Assembly: GCF_000757825.1 (NCBI RefSeq)
Contig: NZ_CP009451.1
Span: forward strand, 4,774,001 to 4,838,000
Origin: Cedecea neteri
GTDB lineage: Bacteria; Pseudomonadota; Gammaproteobacteria; Enterobacterales; Enterobacteriaceae
DNA: 64,000 nt
Direction of reading: 5' to 3'
The notes under the pieces were generated by a model. The model saw nothing but the letters and a program-made list of their open reading frames with translations, was not told the origin of the DNA and did not search any database. Positions 7,738-19,751 of the stretch are shown here, piece by piece; position 1 is the first letter of the stretch, and each line of letters opens with the position of its first letter. A program made the position numbers and the translations under genes.

Positions 7738-8605
7738 CCCGCAAAGAGAGATGACGGGCATGAGGATAGAGTAAAATAAACGGTCGTGAGGTGCCGCCGT
7801 GCTCCGGCAGCACCTCAATCAGTGAACCGTCGGCCAGGTCCTGTTCCACGTTGAACCTGTAGGTCTGAATCAGGCCCGCGCCGCTTCTGGCAAGCGTCAC
7901 GCTGCCCAGTACATCTTCTGCGCAGGTGAAGCTGCCGTGGGTGAAAATGTCGGTATTTTTACCGTCGAGGCTGAATGTCCAGGGTACTTTGCGCCCGGTG
8001 CTGGGCAATTCAAACTGAATGCACTCGTGCAGCGCCAATTCGTCGAGCGTTTTAGGTATGCCAGTCCGAGCCAGATAGGCCGGTGAAGCAACCGTGATCA
8101 GTTCCGCGTCTTCGAGCTTACGGGCAATTAGCGAGGAATCCGCGGGCGAACGTCCGCGAATGGCAATGTCGTAACTTTCGTCGGCAAAATCGATATTACG
8201 GTTGCTGATGTGAACCTGAACGGACACGCGCGGGTGGATCTGTCTGAATTCAGGCAGCAGCGGCAGCACGCGATGGTGGGCGTAGGGAGTGGGCAGGCTT
8301 ATGCGCAGTACGCCCGCAGGTTCACTCTGCGCGCCCGTCACTTCTCGCTCGGCTTCTCTGAGCTGCTGCAGCGCCTGCTGGCACTGGCGAAAGTAACGTT
8401 CCCCGCTTTCGGTTAATCTTATCTGCCGGGTGGTGCGCACGAACAGGCGTACGCCTAATCGCTCTTCAAGCCGCGCAATAGAGCGGCTGACCGCCGCGGG
8501 CGTGATGCCCATAACATTGGCAGCTGCGCTGAAGCTCAGCTGCTCTGCGGCCTGGCAAAACAGCTCCAGCGTGCCTATCTGCATCTCTTCGAACTGGCGT
8601 TTCAT
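7694..8605 (-). CDS. LysR-family transcriptional regulator
   Basis: A 303-residue LysR-type regulator: winged helix in residues about 8-66 ('FCQAAEQLSFSAAANVMG' then 'RSIARLEERLGVRLFVRTTR'), then a substrate-binding domain. It belongs to the large CrgA/DhmR-like branch often found beside oxidoreductases. It is divergent from an SDR-tautomerase pair across 121 bases containing AT-rich dyads such as TTATGTCATAA, so it probably controls that pair. Its end overlaps the end of the merR-family gene in the opposite direction. Confidence 0.88.
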   Translation of the reverse strand: MKRQFEEMQIGTLELFCQAAEQLSFSAAANVMGITPAAVSRSIARLEERLGVRLFVRTTRQIRLTESGERYFRQCQQALQQLREAEREVTGAQSEPAGVLRISLPTPYAHHRVLPLLPEFRQIHPRVSVQVHISNRNIDFADESYDIAIRGRSPADSSLIARKLEDAELITVASPAYLARTGIPKTLDELALHECIQFELPSTGRKVPWTFSLDGKNTDIFTHGSFTCAEDVLGSVTLARSGAGLIQTYRFNVEQDLADGSLIEVLPEHGGTSRPFILLYPHARHLSLRVRSLVDFLVQRLGT

Positions 8606-8726
8606 GGCGAGGTTTCCCGTTTATCTATTACATGAGGTATCTTGTCATGTTACGGATGGCTAATTTATTGGTCATTATGTCATAAGTATAGTGGGCTCCA
8701 CACACACTCACACACTGGAGCACATC

Positions 8727-9467
8727 ATGAACTCAACCCCAACCGTTATTGTTACCGGCGCCTCAAGCGGTATTGGCCTGGCTATTGCGCAGGCTTACCT
8801 GGCGCGAGGCTACAATGTTGTCGGCAATGGCCGCACCCTGAAGCGCTTAGAGACGGCGGCGGCAAGCCTGGGTAATCCGCAGAATTTTCTGCCGGTGGCC
8901 GGGGACATTGCGCTGAAGGCAACCGCAGAAACGCTGTTTAAGCAGGCTATCGCCGCTTTTGGACGTGTCGATATCCTGATTAATAACGCCGGGATCTTTA
9001 TCCCGAAACCGGCGAGTGAGTACAGCGAGCAGGATATTGACGCGATGATTAACACCAACCTGAAAGGGTTCCTGTTTCCGTCCCAGCTCGCCGCCAGTCA
9101 TATGAGCAAAAACAAAGCGGGGCATATCGTAAACATTACGGCAAGCGTGGCGATGCAGCCCAACGTCAAGGTGCCTGCTTTATTACCGGTGATGGTGAAG
9201 GGGGGGGTAAACCAGGCAACCCGGGCGCTGGCTTTAGAGCTGGCGGCGGATAATGTGCGGGTTAACGCCGTTGCGCCGGGGATTATCGAGACGCCGCTGC
9301 ATAGCGATTACTCGGGTACGGCAGGTTTTCTCAGCACGCTGTCACCGAGCGGGAAAACCGGCAGCGTGCAGGATGTGGTGAACGCCGTGCTGTATCTGAC
9401 GGATTCTGAATTTGTCAGCGGGACCGTCATGGCCGTCGACGGCGGCAGCACCGCTGGCGTGTGGTAA
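8727..9467 (+). CDS. Short-chain dehydrogenase/reductase
   Basis: A 246-residue classical SDR. The NAD(P)-binding motif 'TGASSGIG' is at residues 9-16 and 'NNAG' near residue 86. The catalytic Ser lies around 'NITASVAM', but the usual Tyr-x-x-x-Lys is replaced by a segment reading 'LLPVMVKGG', so the tyrosine appears to be missing while the lysine is kept. This may mean altered or lost redox activity. GGAG lies seven bases before the ATG. It is followed after 13 bases by a tautomerase gene and faces the LysR-type regulator. Substrate unknown. Confidence 0.85.
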   Translation: MNSTPTVIVTGASSGIGLAIAQAYLARGYNVVGNGRTLKRLETAAASLGNPQNFLPVAGDIALKATAETLFKQAIAAFGRVDILINNAGIFIPKPASEYSEQDIDAMINTNLKGFLFPSQLAASHMSKNKAGHIVNITASVAMQPNVKVPALLPVMVKGGVNQATRALALELAADNVRVNAVAPGIIETPLHSDYSGTAGFLSTLSPSGKTGSVQDVVNAVLYLTDSEFVSGTVMAVDGGSTAGVW

Positions 9468-9480
9468 CAGGAGAACCGCC

Positions 9481-9690
9481 ATGCCTTACGTTAATATTCG
9501 CGTTACCCGGGAAGGCGTCAGCGCAGAGCAGAAGCTTGCGCTGATTGAGGGCGTGACCGATCTGCTGGAGCATGTGCTGAATAAAAAGCCTGCCGATACG
9601 TTTGTGGTTATCGACGAGGTCGACACCGACAACTGGGGCGTGAACCGTGAAAGCGTGACCAGCAGGCGGCGACGTGAGGCCGCTCAGTAG
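9481..9690 (+). CDS. 4-oxalocrotonate tautomerase-family protein
   Basis: A 69-residue protein of the 4-OT class, starting Met-Pro-Tyr; after removal of Met the N-terminal proline is the catalytic base of the family. It keeps an arginine (Arg10) in the expected region and ends in a basic tail. AGGAG precedes the ATG. It is co-oriented with the SDR 13 bases upstream and probably in its operon. A role in keto-enol conversion of a small acid is likely; the substrate is not evident. Confidence 0.88.
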   Translation: MPYVNIRVTREGVSAEQKLALIEGVTDLLEHVLNKKPADTFVVIDEVDTDNWGVNRESVTSRRRREAAQ

Positions 9691-9705
9691 GCGTGAAACT
9701 GGCCG

Positions 9706-11388
9706 CTAGTCGGCGGCCAGTGCGGCCTGAACGTCAGGGAAGAAGGCCAGGCGGCCAGGTATCGGCCGTACGCCAGCCCGTGCGAGGGTGCGCAGCGGCT
9801 GGAATTCAAGGTTCGTCACCCGCAGCTCACAGCCTTCCGGCATTTTCTCTACAAACCGCTGGAAGGCATCCAGACCGCCCGCGTCGAGTACCGGCACCGC
9901 AGCCCACTGCAAAATAACCACGCGATGGCCCGGCACCTGCTGGCCTAGCTGAGTGAATAATCCTTCGGCAGCGGCAAAGAACAGCGGCCCGGTTACGCGC
10001 AGGGCAAGAACATCTTCAGGCGTATTCACGTTATTGAGCGGTGCGAGGCGGGTCATTCGGGCAATGCGGCGCATAAACAGCAGTGATGCCAGCACAATAC
10101 CCACGCTGATGGCGATTACCATGTCAAACAGCACGGTCAGCGACATACAAATCAGCATCACGATGATGTCGTCTTTCGGCGCGCGGCGCAGCAGGTTCAC
10201 GACTTTGTGCGCTTCGCTCATGTTCCACGCCACCATCAATAGTAGGGCGGCCATCGCAGAGAGCGGGAGCCAGGAAAGCAGAGGGGCAAGTGCCAGCAGC
10301 GCCAGGATAACCAGCAACGAGTGAATAATGGCGGCCACCGGCGAGGTAGCCCCGGCACGCACGTTAGCGGCAGAGCGGGCAATCGCGGCGGTGGCGGTAA
10401 TACCGCCGAAGAACGGAGCAATAATATTCCCCAGCCCCTGGCCAACCAGTTCGCTGTTAGCGTTATGTTTTGTGCCGGTCATGCCGTCCAGCACCACCGC
10501 GCAGAGCAACGATTCGATGGCGCCCAGCATTGCCATAGAGAATGCCGCAGGGAGCAGGGCGCTCAGCGAGTCCCAGCTCAGCGTAAAGTCCGAATTTGGC
10601 ATGTTCCACGGCAGCATTAACTGAGGCAACAGCTGGGGGATGCCGTTCCCCTGGCTTCCGTCGGCAAGAACATAATGGAAGCGTGAACCAATGGTCGCCA
10701 CGTCCCCGCCCAGAGAAGTCACGATAGCCATCACGGCACAGCCCGCCAGCAGCGCAGGCAGATGCCCCGGCAGGCGAATCCCCAGGCGAGGCCAGAAAAT
10801 CAGCACCGCCAGGGTGACAATGCCAATGGCGGCATCGCCCATATTAACGGTGGGCATCGCCATCGCCAGCGCGGCGACTTTATTCAGGTAGTGCTCCGGC
10901 ACGTGCTCCAGCGTCAGGCCGAAGAAGTCCTTCACCTGCATGGTGGCGATGGTAATGCCTATCCCGGAGGTAAAGCCCAGCGTTACCGACAGCGGGATGT
11001 ACTCGATAAGTCGGCCAAAGCGCGCCAGCCCAAACAGGATCAGGAATATGCCGGACATCAGCGTGGCGACCAGCAGCCCCGCCAGCCCAAACTGCTGTGC
11101 GACCGGGTAGAGAATCACCACGAAGGCAGCGGTCGGGCCGGAGACGCTGAAGCGCGAACCGCCGCTGAGAGCAATGACAATCCCGGCGACGGCGGCCGTA
11201 TACAGGCCATATTGCGGCGCGACGCCGCTGCCGATGGCCAGCGCCATTGCCAGAGGGATAGCAATTATCCCCACGGTCACGCCGGCGATAGCATCGCGGC
11301 TAAAGCGGGACAGGGTGTACTTTTCGCGCCAGCAGGCGTCAATCAGGGCGCGGAAAGGCATTACGTGAGAAGAAGATACGGTTTTCAC
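9706..11388 (-). CDS. dauA: C4-dicarboxylate/SulP-family transporter DauA (YchM)
   Basis: An inner-membrane SulP transporter of about 560 residues with 10-14 hydrophobic helices, starting near '[25 protein letters not shown]' (split by helix 1), and a C-terminal cytoplasmic STAS domain (last 110 residues, containing '[12 protein letters not shown]'). In E. coli it takes up succinate at acidic pH under aerobic conditions. I chose the GTG at 11388 because it aligns with the E. coli start; ATG codons at 11400 and 11415 lie upstream but lack a clear ribosome-binding site. It sits between ychH and prs as in E. coli, with the regulator/SDR block inserted on the ychH side. Confidence 0.92.
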   Translation of the reverse strand: MKTVSSSHVMPFRALIDACWREKYTLSRFSRDAIAGVTVGIIAIPLAMALAIGSGVAPQYGLYTAAVAGIVIALSGGSRFSVSGPTAAFVVILYPVAQQFGLAGLLVATLMSGIFLILFGLARFGRLIEYIPLSVTLGFTSGIGITIATMQVKDFFGLTLEHVPEHYLNKVAALAMAMPTVNMGDAAIGIVTLAVLIFWPRLGIRLPGHLPALLAGCAVMAIVTSLGGDVATIGSRFHYVLADGSQGNGIPQLLPQLMLPWNMPNSDFTLSWDSLSALLPAAFSMAMLGAIESLLCAVVLDGMTGTKHNANSELVGQGLGNIIAPFFGGITATAAIARSAANVRAGATSPVAAIIHSLLVILALLALAPLLSWLPLSAMAALLLMVAWNMSEAHKVVNLLRRAPKDDIIVMLICMSLTVLFDMVIAISVGIVLASLLFMRRIARMTRLAPLNNVNTPEDVLALRVTGPLFFAAAEGLFTQLGQQVPGHRVVILQWAAVPVLDAGGLDAFQRFVEKMPEGCELRVTNLEFQPLRTLARAGVRPIPGRLAFFPDVQAALAAD

Positions 11389-11466
11389 TTGTGATTCCAT
11401 CCGTGAGCGCATCATCTGTCGTTCAGGCAGGTGAAGGAGGCATTGAAAAAGAGTAGTACAAAAACG

Positions 11467-11492
11467 AAAAAACCCGCCGCAGCGGGTTTTAA
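11467..11492 (-). terminator. Terminator of prs
   Basis: The stem AAACCCGC / GCGGGTTT, followed on the minus strand by a run of T, lies 13 bases past the prs stop codon. Confidence 0.85.
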
Positions 11493-11504
11493 AAGCAACG
11501 TCGA

Positions 11505-12491
<987 letters not shown>

Positions 12492-12577
12492 CTACCGCAT
12501 CATGTGCGGGCGGGGTAGCCCCCATCCAGGCGGTGTATTAAAGAGCACGATGCAACGTCTGAAACGAGGTGACGTTG

Positions 12578-13447
12578 TCACCAATGCCCAGCTTGCCCGG
12601 ATATGGCCTGATGCAGCGGAGATCTATTAACGCCTCGCGCAACAAACCCATGCAGCCATTCCGGGGCTTGCTCAAGCACCTGCCGGGCGGCCTGCTCGGT
12701 GTCAAATTCAGCAAACACACAAGCGCCGGTGCCGGTCAGGCGCGACGGCGCGTATTCTAACAGCCAGGAAAGCGCTGCATCAACCTCGCGAAAACGTTTT
12801 CTTGCGATAACCTCACAATCGTTGCCAAATTCACATTTTAGCAACGTCGTAATTGACCTTATCGGTGCTTCGCGCGGCAGCTCAGGATCGCCAAAAATAA
12901 GCGGCGTCGGAATGCTGACGCCGGGATGGGCCACCAGGTACCATTTTTCTTCGGGCTCAACCGGCGTGAGAATTTCGCCTACGCCTTCGGCAAAGGCCGC
13001 GTGGCCCCTGACAAACACCGGTACGTCGGCGCCAAGGCGAATGCCCAGCGCGGCCAGCTCGTCTTCGCTGCAGCCGGTTTTCCAGAGAGCGTTTAGCGCA
13101 ACCAGCACCGTTGCAGCGTTGGAGGAACCGCCGCCCAGGCCTCCGCCCATCGGCAGCCGCTTCTCAACACCCAAATCCGCGCCAGCACCAGCGGGCAGCG
13201 TGCCTTTCGCCGCGGCGTGCTCAACCAGCAGGCGGGCAGCACGTACAATCAGGTTTTCTTCATCTGGAACGCCGTCAATCGGCGTCACCAGCCGGATCAC
13301 GCCGTCTTCCCGAGGTTCTATCGTTATCGTGTCGCCGTAGTCGAGAAACTGAAACAGCGTCTGCAGGTTGTGATAGCCATCCGCGCGACGGCCGGTGATA
13401 TAAAGAAAAAGATTCAGTTTTGCAGGAGAAGGCCAACGAGAGATCAT
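12578..13447 (-). CDS. ispE: 4-diphosphocytidyl-2-C-methyl-D-erythritol kinase
   Basis: A GHMP-family kinase of 289 residues in the MEP pathway to isoprenoids. The ATP-binding motif '[17 protein letters not shown]' lies near residues 95-111, the N-terminal '[14 protein letters not shown]' holds the catalytic lysine region, and 'GADVPVF' is the third conserved motif. Its ATG overlaps the lolB stop codon by one base (TAATG), indicating translational coupling. It is slightly longer than the 283-residue E. coli enzyme, with a few extra residues at the end. Confidence 0.97.
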   Translation of the reverse strand: MISRWPSPAKLNLFLYITGRRADGYHNLQTLFQFLDYGDTITIEPREDGVIRLVTPIDGVPDEENLIVRAARLLVEHAAAKGTLPAGAGADLGVEKRLPMGGGLGGGSSNAATVLVALNALWKTGCSEDELAALGIRLGADVPVFVRGHAAFAEGVGEILTPVEPEEKWYLVAHPGVSIPTPLIFGDPELPREAPIRSITTLLKCEFGNDCEVIARKRFREVDAALSWLLEYAPSRLTGTGACVFAEFDTEQAARQVLEQAPEWLHGFVARGVNRSPLHQAISGQAGHW

Positions 13448-14070
13448 TATTTCACCGCCCAGCTGTCCATTTTCAGCTTGATGCGCTGGTCGCCTTCGCG
13501 CAGTTCCATATTGGAAGGCAGAGAAGGCTGGGTTTTGCTGTCGTAGTCGCTGTACACCACTTTCCAGGTTTTGCCGTCCTGGGTGTAGTTCACTTCGCGC
13601 AGGCGATACTGGTCGTCCAGCTTATAGTCGGTGGAGTCGCCCGGCAGGCCGAGGATCCACTGGCGCAGGCTGTTAAGCGGAATCGGCATCCCGGTCAGCT
13701 TGCCAATCATCTCTTCCGCATCTTTCGCAATGTAGCGCTTGCCGTCGCGGTCGGTCAGTTGGACCTGGTCCGGCTGCGCGTTGAGCTCAAGCTCGGTGCT
13801 GCCGAGCGGGTTGGTCAACAGCAGGCGGTAGCGGTCTGGCGCAGTTTGCTGCCAGTTAAAGCGGGCATATACCTTTTGACTATCGGAGAGATAAGCAAAA
13901 GCACCGCGCGTTTGATACTGGGTGATTTTTTGCACCTGTTGCTGGTGTTCTAACCACTGCGGCGAGTCAGGGCTCTTGCCCGGGCCGCTCGGTTGGTGGA
14001 CTGAACAGGCGGCCAGTACCAGGCTGGCAAGGGGCAGAAGGCGCATCAGACGGGCTTTAGGCATCAACAT
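13447..14070 (-). CDS. lolB: Outer-membrane lipoprotein-insertion protein LolB
   Basis: A 207-residue lipoprotein with a signal peptide and lipobox 'LAAC' whose Cys22 would be lipidated. LolB receives lipoproteins from LolA and inserts them into the outer membrane. The body keeps the segment '[14 protein letters not shown]' and the end '[10 protein letters not shown]' of the family. It is transcribed divergently from hemA and runs into ispE with a one-base overlap, as in E. coli. Confidence 0.97.
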   Translation of the reverse strand: MLMPKARLMRLLPLASLVLAACSVHQPSGPGKSPDSPQWLEHQQQVQKITQYQTRGAFAYLSDSQKVYARFNWQQTAPDRYRLLLTNPLGSTELELNAQPDQVQLTDRDGKRYIAKDAEEMIGKLTGMPIPLNSLRQWILGLPGDSTDYKLDDQYRLREVNYTQDGKTWKVVYSDYDSKTQPSLPSNMELREGDQRIKLKMDSWAVK

Positions 14071-14272
14071 AGCGGCAGCAAATCCTTAAATTCATTTTTG
14101 TGGTCAACCGTTCATGCTAGCGGGCGGGCGGCAGGGCGTCTACGGTCAAGTTGTCTTAAATCATAAATCATCCACTTACTCCGCAAGGGTAAGCTCTCTT
14201 TTATTGATTCGGCTCATCCTGTATGATGCGACCAGAAATCCTTATCAACATCGGTATTACTCAGACCGCTCC

Positions 14273-15529
14273 ATGACCCTGTTAGCGCTAGGAATTAACC
14301 ACAAAACGGCTCCAGTATCGCTGCGAGAACGCGTCACGTTTTCGCCGGACACGCTCGACCAGGCGTTGGGCAGCTTGCTGGCACAGCCCATGGTCCAGGG
14401 CGGGGTCGTGCTGTCGACCTGCAACAGAACTGAGCTGTACCTGAGCGTTGAACAACAGGAAAACCTGCACGAGCGGCTGGTTCGCTGGCTGTGCGAGTAC
14501 CACAACCTCAACGAAGAGGAAGTGCGTAAAAGCCTCTACTGGCACCACGACAACGACGCCGTTAGCCATCTGATGCGCGTCGCGAGCGGCCTGGATTCGC
14601 TGGTTCTCGGCGAGCCGCAAATTCTCGGCCAGGTGAAAAAAGCTTTTGCCGATTCACAAAAAGGCCATTCGCGCTCCAGCGAGCTGGAACGCATGTTCCA
14701 GAAGTCCTTCTCCGTTGCCAAGCGCGTGCGCACCGAAACCGACATCGGCGCCAGCGCCGTTTCCGTCGCGTTTGCCGCCTGTACGCTGGCGCGGCAAATC
14801 TTTGAATCTCTTTCCTCGGTTACCGTCCTGCTGGTCGGCGCCGGGGAGACTATCGAACTGGTTGCCCGCCATCTGCGCGAGCATAAAGTTGAGAAGATGA
14901 TTATCGCCAACCGTACCCGAGAACGCGCCCAGGTGCTGGCCGATGAGGTCGGGGCCGAAGTTATCAGCCTGAGCGATATCGACGAGCGCCTGGCGGATGC
15001 CGATATCATCATTAGTTCGACCGCCAGCCCGCTGCCTATTATTGGCAAAGGGATGATGGAGCGAGCGCTTAAAGCGCGTCGTAATCAGCCTATGCTGCTG
15101 GTGGACATCGCCGTTCCGCGTGATGTCGAGCCGGAAGTGGGCAAACTTGCGAACGCCTATCTTTACAGCGTGGATGACCTGCAGGCCATTATTCAGAGCA
15201 ACCTCGCGCAGCGTAAAGCGGCGGCGGTTGAGGCTGAAACCATCGTGGCTCAGGAATGCAGCGAGTTTATGGCCTGGCTGCGCGCGCAAAGCGCCTCCGA
15301 GACCATTCGCGAATACCGTAGCCAGGCAGAGCAGGTCAGAGACGACCTCGCTGCCAAAGCGCTGGCCGCCCTGCAGCAGGGTGGCGACGCGGAGTCCGTA
15401 TTGCAGGATCTGGCCTGGAAACTGACCAATCGCCTGATCCATGCTCCAACCAAATCGCTCACGCAGGCCGCCCGTGACGGGGACGATGAACGCCTGCAAA
15501 TCTTGCGTAACAGCCTCGGGCTGGATTAG
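14273..15529 (+). CDS. hemA: Glutamyl-tRNA reductase
   Basis: A 418-residue enzyme making glutamate-1-semialdehyde from glutamyl-tRNA, the first committed step of haem synthesis. Catalytic Cys50 lies in 'STCNRTELY'. An NADPH-binding domain follows ('[14 protein letters not shown]'), then a C-terminal dimerisation helix. The frame extends upstream, but ATG 14273 gives '[14 protein letters not shown]', identical in position to E. coli; this N-terminus is known to govern haem-dependent degradation. prfA follows after 36 bases. About 200 bases separate it from divergent lolB and would contain both promoters. Confidence 0.97.
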   Translation: MTLLALGINHKTAPVSLRERVTFSPDTLDQALGSLLAQPMVQGGVVLSTCNRTELYLSVEQQENLHERLVRWLCEYHNLNEEEVRKSLYWHHDNDAVSHLMRVASGLDSLVLGEPQILGQVKKAFADSQKGHSRSSELERMFQKSFSVAKRVRTETDIGASAVSVAFAACTLARQIFESLSSVTVLLVGAGETIELVARHLREHKVEKMIIANRTRERAQVLADEVGAEVISLSDIDERLADADIIISSTASPLPIIGKGMMERALKARRNQPMLLVDIAVPRDVEPEVGKLANAYLYSVDDLQAIIQSNLAQRKAAAVEAETIVAQECSEFMAWLRAQSASETIREYRSQAEQVRDDLAAKALAALQQGGDAESVLQDLAWKLTNRLIHAPTKSLTQAARDGDDERLQILRNSLGLD

Positions 15530-15565
15530 CACACACAACTCTTATTACAAGGTGAACCACCGCCC

Positions 15566-16648
15566 ATGAAGCCTTCTATTGTTGCCAAACTGGAAGCCTT
15601 GCAGGAGCGCCATGAAGAAGTTCAGGCCCTGCTTGGCGATGCATCGACCATTGCCGATCAGGACCGCTTTCGCGCTCTGTCTCGTGAATATGCCCAGTTA
15701 AGCGATGTATCGCGCTGTTTCCTGCAATGGCGCCAGGTACAGGAAGACATTGAAACCGCAGAAAGCATGCTTAGCGACCCGGAGATGCGCGAAATGGCGC
15801 AGGAAGAGCTGGCCGAAGCGAAAGCCAGCAGTGAAGAGCTGGAGCAGCAGCTTCAGGTGCTGCTGCTGCCAAAAGATCCCGATGATGAGCGCAATGCGTT
15901 TGTCGAAGTTCGTGCAGGCACAGGTGGGGACGAAGCCGCGCTGTTTGCCGGTGATTTGTTCCGTATGTACAGCCGTTATGCCGAGGCCCGCCGCTGGCGT
16001 GTCGAAATTATCAGCGCTAACGAAGGTGAACACGGCGGCTTTAAAGAGGTTATCGCTAAAATCAGCGGTGACGGCGTTTATGGTCGCCTGAAGTTTGAGT
16101 CCGGCGGCCATCGCGTGCAGCGCGTGCCGGCCACGGAATCCCAGGGGCGTATTCACACCTCCGCCTGTACCGTGGCGGTGATGCCTGAAATTCCTGAAGC
16201 GGAGCTGCCGGATATTAACCCGTCGGATCTGCGTATCGATACCTTCCGCTCCTCGGGCGCGGGCGGTCAGCACGTTAACACCACCGACTCTGCAATCCGT
16301 ATTACCCACTTGCCTACCGGCATTGTGGTGGAGTGCCAGGACGAACGTTCCCAGCATAAAAACAAAGCGAAAGCGCTTTCTGTACTGGGCGCGCGTATTC
16401 GCGCTGCGGAAGTAGCAAAACGCCAGCTGGAAGAGGCGTCTACCCGTCGTAACCTGCTGGGCTCCGGCGACCGTTCTGACCGCAACCGTACCTACAACTT
16501 CCCGCAGGGCCGTGTGACCGACCACCGCATCAACCTGACGCTTTACCGTCTGGACGAAGTGATGGAAGGTAAAATCGATGCCCTGATCGAGCCGATTGTC
16601 CAGGAGTTCCAGGCCGATCAGCTCGCGGCGCTGTCCGAGCAGGATTAA
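15566..16648 (+). CDS. prfA: Peptide chain release factor 1
   Basis: This 360-residue factor ends translation at UAA and UAG. The tripeptide anticodon Pro-Ala-Thr is in '[10 protein letters not shown]', and the Gly-Gly-Gln motif that triggers peptide release is in '[14 protein letters not shown]'. The glutamine is the substrate of PrmC, encoded next. The prfA stop and prmC start overlap by one base (TAATG), so the modifier and its substrate are translationally coupled. Confidence 0.98.
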   Translation: MKPSIVAKLEALQERHEEVQALLGDASTIADQDRFRALSREYAQLSDVSRCFLQWRQVQEDIETAESMLSDPEMREMAQEELAEAKASSEELEQQLQVLLLPKDPDDERNAFVEVRAGTGGDEAALFAGDLFRMYSRYAEARRWRVEIISANEGEHGGFKEVIAKISGDGVYGRLKFESGGHRVQRVPATESQGRIHTSACTVAVMPEIPEAELPDINPSDLRIDTFRSSGAGGQHVNTTDSAIRITHLPTGIVVECQDERSQHKNKAKALSVLGARIRAAEVAKRQLEEASTRRNLLGSGDRSDRNRTYNFPQGRVTDHRINLTLYRLDEVMEGKIDALIEPIVQEFQADQLAALSEQD

Positions 16649-17478
16649 TGGAGTTTCAGCTATGGCTTCGCCAGGCCGTACAGCGCCTGGCGCAGAGCGA
16701 AAGCCCAAAGCGGGATGCGGAGATCCTGCTTGGGTTTGTCACAGGCAAAGCCCGCACGTTTATCCTCGCGTTTGGCGAAACAACGCTGACGCCCGTCCAG
16801 CAAAGCGAGCTTGAGGCTCTGCTGGTACGGCGCGAGCGCGGTGAACCGGTGGCACATCTTGTGGGCGAGCGCGAGTTCTGGTCGCTGCCGCTGCGCGTCT
16901 CCCCGGTTACGCTTATTCCTCGTCCCGATACCGAATGCCTGGTCGAACACGCGTTAACCAGGCTGCCGGATACGCCATGCGCAATATTGGATCTTGGCAC
17001 CGGTACAGGGGCGATTGCCCTGGCGCTGGCAAGCGAGCGTCCGGACTGCGAGGTAACGGCGCTGGATGTCGTGCCGGAGGCCGTGGCGTTGGCGCAATGG
17101 AACGCTGAAAATCTTGGCATAGCCAACGTCAGGGTGCTGCAAAGTCACTGGTTTAACGCCCTCGATGCTCAGCGTTTTGCGCTGATTGTCAGCAATCCGC
17201 CGTATATCGACGAAGCCGACCCGCACCTCAGTGAAGGCGACGTTCGCTTTGAGCCGAAAAGCGCGCTGGTGGCAGGCAATCATGGCCTGGCCGATTTAGA
17301 TACGCTGGTTAACGATTCGCGCCGCTTTCTCGAACCCGGCGGCTGGCTGGTGCTGGAACATGGCTGGAAGCAGGGTGAAAGCGTGCGGCTGCTGCTGCGG
17401 GACGCGGGTTTTACCGAGGTTGCAACCTACAAAGATTATGGCGACAACGATCGCCTGACGTCAGGACGCTATCTTTGA
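16648..17478 (+). CDS. prmC: Release-factor glutamine methyltransferase
   Basis: A 276-residue SAM-dependent methyltransferase that N5-methylates the GGQ glutamine of RF1 and RF2. The SAM-binding motif 'ILDLGTGTGAIALALA' lies near residues 112-127 and the catalytic 'NPPY' near residue 183. Its ATG overlaps the prfA stop. sirB2 follows after 20 bases. Confidence 0.97.
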   Translation: MEFQLWLRQAVQRLAQSESPKRDAEILLGFVTGKARTFILAFGETTLTPVQQSELEALLVRRERGEPVAHLVGEREFWSLPLRVSPVTLIPRPDTECLVEHALTRLPDTPCAILDLGTGTGAIALALASERPDCEVTALDVVPEAVALAQWNAENLGIANVRVLQSHWFNALDAQRFALIVSNPPYIDEADPHLSEGDVRFEPKSALVAGNHGLADLDTLVNDSRRFLEPGGWLVLEHGWKQGESVRLLLRDAGFTEVATYKDYGDNDRLTSGRYL

Positions 17479-17498
17479 CTCATTAAGGAACAGACATT

Positions 17499-17888
17499 TT
17501 GGCGACTTATTTCTCACTTAAATATCTGCATATTTTCACCGTCGTAATCTCAATCAGCCTGTTTGTTTTACGCTACTGGTGGCAATATCGCGGGTCTGCG
17601 ATGTCCGGCAAGCGCTGGGTGCGCATCGTACCTCATGTTAATGATACTCTGCTGTTAGTCAGCGGTTTTGCGCTGGTTGCTCTCACGCATTTCTATCCTT
17701 TTACGCCGCAGGGAACGTGGCTGACTGAAAAGCTGTTTGGCGTTATCATCTATATCGCTTTAGGTTTTATCGCGCTGGGTAAACGCCCGCGCAGCCAGCA
17801 GGTTCGTTGGTTTGCCTTCCTGCTGGGGCTGGTGGTGCTCTACATCATCATAAAACTCGCCACCACTAAAATACCGATATTGGGGTAA
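17499..17888 (+). CDS. sirB2: SirB2-family membrane protein
   Basis: A 129-residue protein with four predicted membrane helices and the family segment 'THFYPFTPQGTWLTEKL'. The start is a TTG at 17499 preceded by AAGGAACAG; no ATG lies near. SirB2 function is not established beyond an old genetic link to invasion-gene regulation in Salmonella. It ends two bases before sirB1, so the two are surely co-expressed. Confidence 0.92.
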   Translation: MATYFSLKYLHIFTVVISISLFVLRYWWQYRGSAMSGKRWVRIVPHVNDTLLLVSGFALVALTHFYPFTPQGTWLTEKLFGVIIYIALGFIALGKRPRSQQVRWFAFLLGLVVLYIIIKLATTKIPILG

Positions 17889-17890
17889 GT

Positions 17891-18700
17891 ATGAAGTCGT
17901 TAGCCGATTTCGAATTTAATCAGGCACCGCTCTGCGAAGGCATGATTTTAGTCTCGCAGCTGATCCGGGATGATTTCCCGACCGCAGAAGTTGAAGCGCA
18001 GCTTAAGGGGCTGGTCAGCCTGGCAAAAGAAGAAATTTGCCAGGGGACACATCCCGACCTGCAGCTGGAAAAACTGCTGGAACTCTTTTACGGCGAATGG
18101 GGTTTTAAGGATTCAGGGGGCGTTTACCGCCTGTCCGATGCCCTGTGGCTGGATAACGTTTTAAAAAGCCGGCAGGGGAGCGCCGTCTCGCTTGGGGCGA
18201 TACTGCTGTGGATCGCCGGGCAGCTCGATATTCCGCTGATGCCGGTTATCTTCCCGACGCAGCTTATCCTGCGCGCCGACTGGATGGATGGCGAAATGTG
18301 GCTCATCAATCCGTTTAACGGCGACACGCTGGACGAGCACACGCTGGAAGTGTGGATCAAGGGCAATATTAACCCTACGGCCGAGCTGTTCGACGAAGAT
18401 CTTGACGAGTCCGACAATGCGGAAGTTATCCGCAAGCTGCTCGACACGCTCAAGTCTGCGCTGATGGAAGAGCGGCAGATGGAGATGGCGCTGCGCGCCA
18501 GCGAAGTGCTGCTGCAGTTCAATCCGGAAGACCCCTACGAGATCCGCGACCGCGGCCTGATTTATGCGCAGCTGGACTGTGAACACGTGGCGCTCAGCGA
18601 CCTAAGCTACTTTGTTGAGCAGTGCCCGGAAGATCCGATTAGCGAAATGATTAAGGCGCAAATCAACTCGATTGCGCACAAGCAGATTACCCTGCATTAA
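17891..18700 (+). CDS. sirB1: SirB1 transglutaminase-like/TPR protein
   Basis: A 269-residue cytosolic protein with an N-terminal transglutaminase-like region (SirB1_N, about residues 35-170, including 'GAILLWIAGQLDIPLMPV') and a C-terminal TPR-like helical part ('ALRASEVLLQFNPEDPYEIRDRG', residues about 200-222). The usual transglutaminase cysteine is not evident, so catalysis is doubtful. It lies between sirB2 and kdsA as in E. coli. Biochemical function is unknown. Confidence 0.92.
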   Translation: MKSLADFEFNQAPLCEGMILVSQLIRDDFPTAEVEAQLKGLVSLAKEEICQGTHPDLQLEKLLELFYGEWGFKDSGGVYRLSDALWLDNVLKSRQGSAVSLGAILLWIAGQLDIPLMPVIFPTQLILRADWMDGEMWLINPFNGDTLDEHTLEVWIKGNINPTAELFDEDLDESDNAEVIRKLLDTLKSALMEERQMEMALRASEVLLQFNPEDPYEIRDRGLIYAQLDCEHVALSDLSYFVEQCPEDPISEMIKAQINSIAHKQITLH

Positions 18701-18715
18701 GTTCACACCTGATAA

Positions 18716-19579
<864 letters not shown>

Positions 19580-19593
19580 TTGCTGCAAAAAAC

Positions 19594-19618
19594 AAAACCC
19601 GCTGCGGCGGGTTTTTTT
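19594..19618 (+). terminator. Terminator after kdsA
   Basis: AAAACCCGC-TGC-GGCGGGTTTTTTT: a GC-rich stem followed by a T run 14 bases after the kdsA stop codon. Confidence 0.93.
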
Positions 19619-19625
19619 ATATTTG

Positions 19626-19707
19626 TTTCCCTCTCTTGAGGAATAGAGGGAAATGAGTGTGTAGTGGCCTCTTGCCCTCACCCCGACCCTCTCCCACGTG
19701 GAGAGGG
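19626..19707. repeat. Two adjacent palindromic intergenic elements
   Basis: A hairpin at 19626-19653 (TTTCCCTCT / AGAGGGAAA) is followed by CCCTCTCC / GGAGAGGG at 19687-19707, within the phrase CCCTCACCCCGACCCTCTCCC. This type of C-rich palindrome is commonly dispersed between enterobacterial genes. Copy number elsewhere cannot be seen from this window. Confidence 0.6.
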
Positions 19708-19718
19708 AGTAAACACTA

Positions 19719-19742
19719 AAGACTGCCTGTAAAGGCAGTCTT
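19719..19742 (-). terminator. Terminator of chaA, possibly bidirectional
   Basis: AAGACTGCCT-GTAA-AGGCAGTCTT forms a perfect 10-base stem nine bases past the chaA stop codon. The flanking T tracts are short in both directions. Confidence 0.7.
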
Positions 19743-19751
19743 GCTGTTTAC

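Noticed and set aside
19626..19707. ldr/rdl-type toxin-antitoxin between kdsA and chaA, as in E. coli
   Set aside because: No small hydrophobic toxin frame is present; only terminator hairpins and palindromic repeats are seen.
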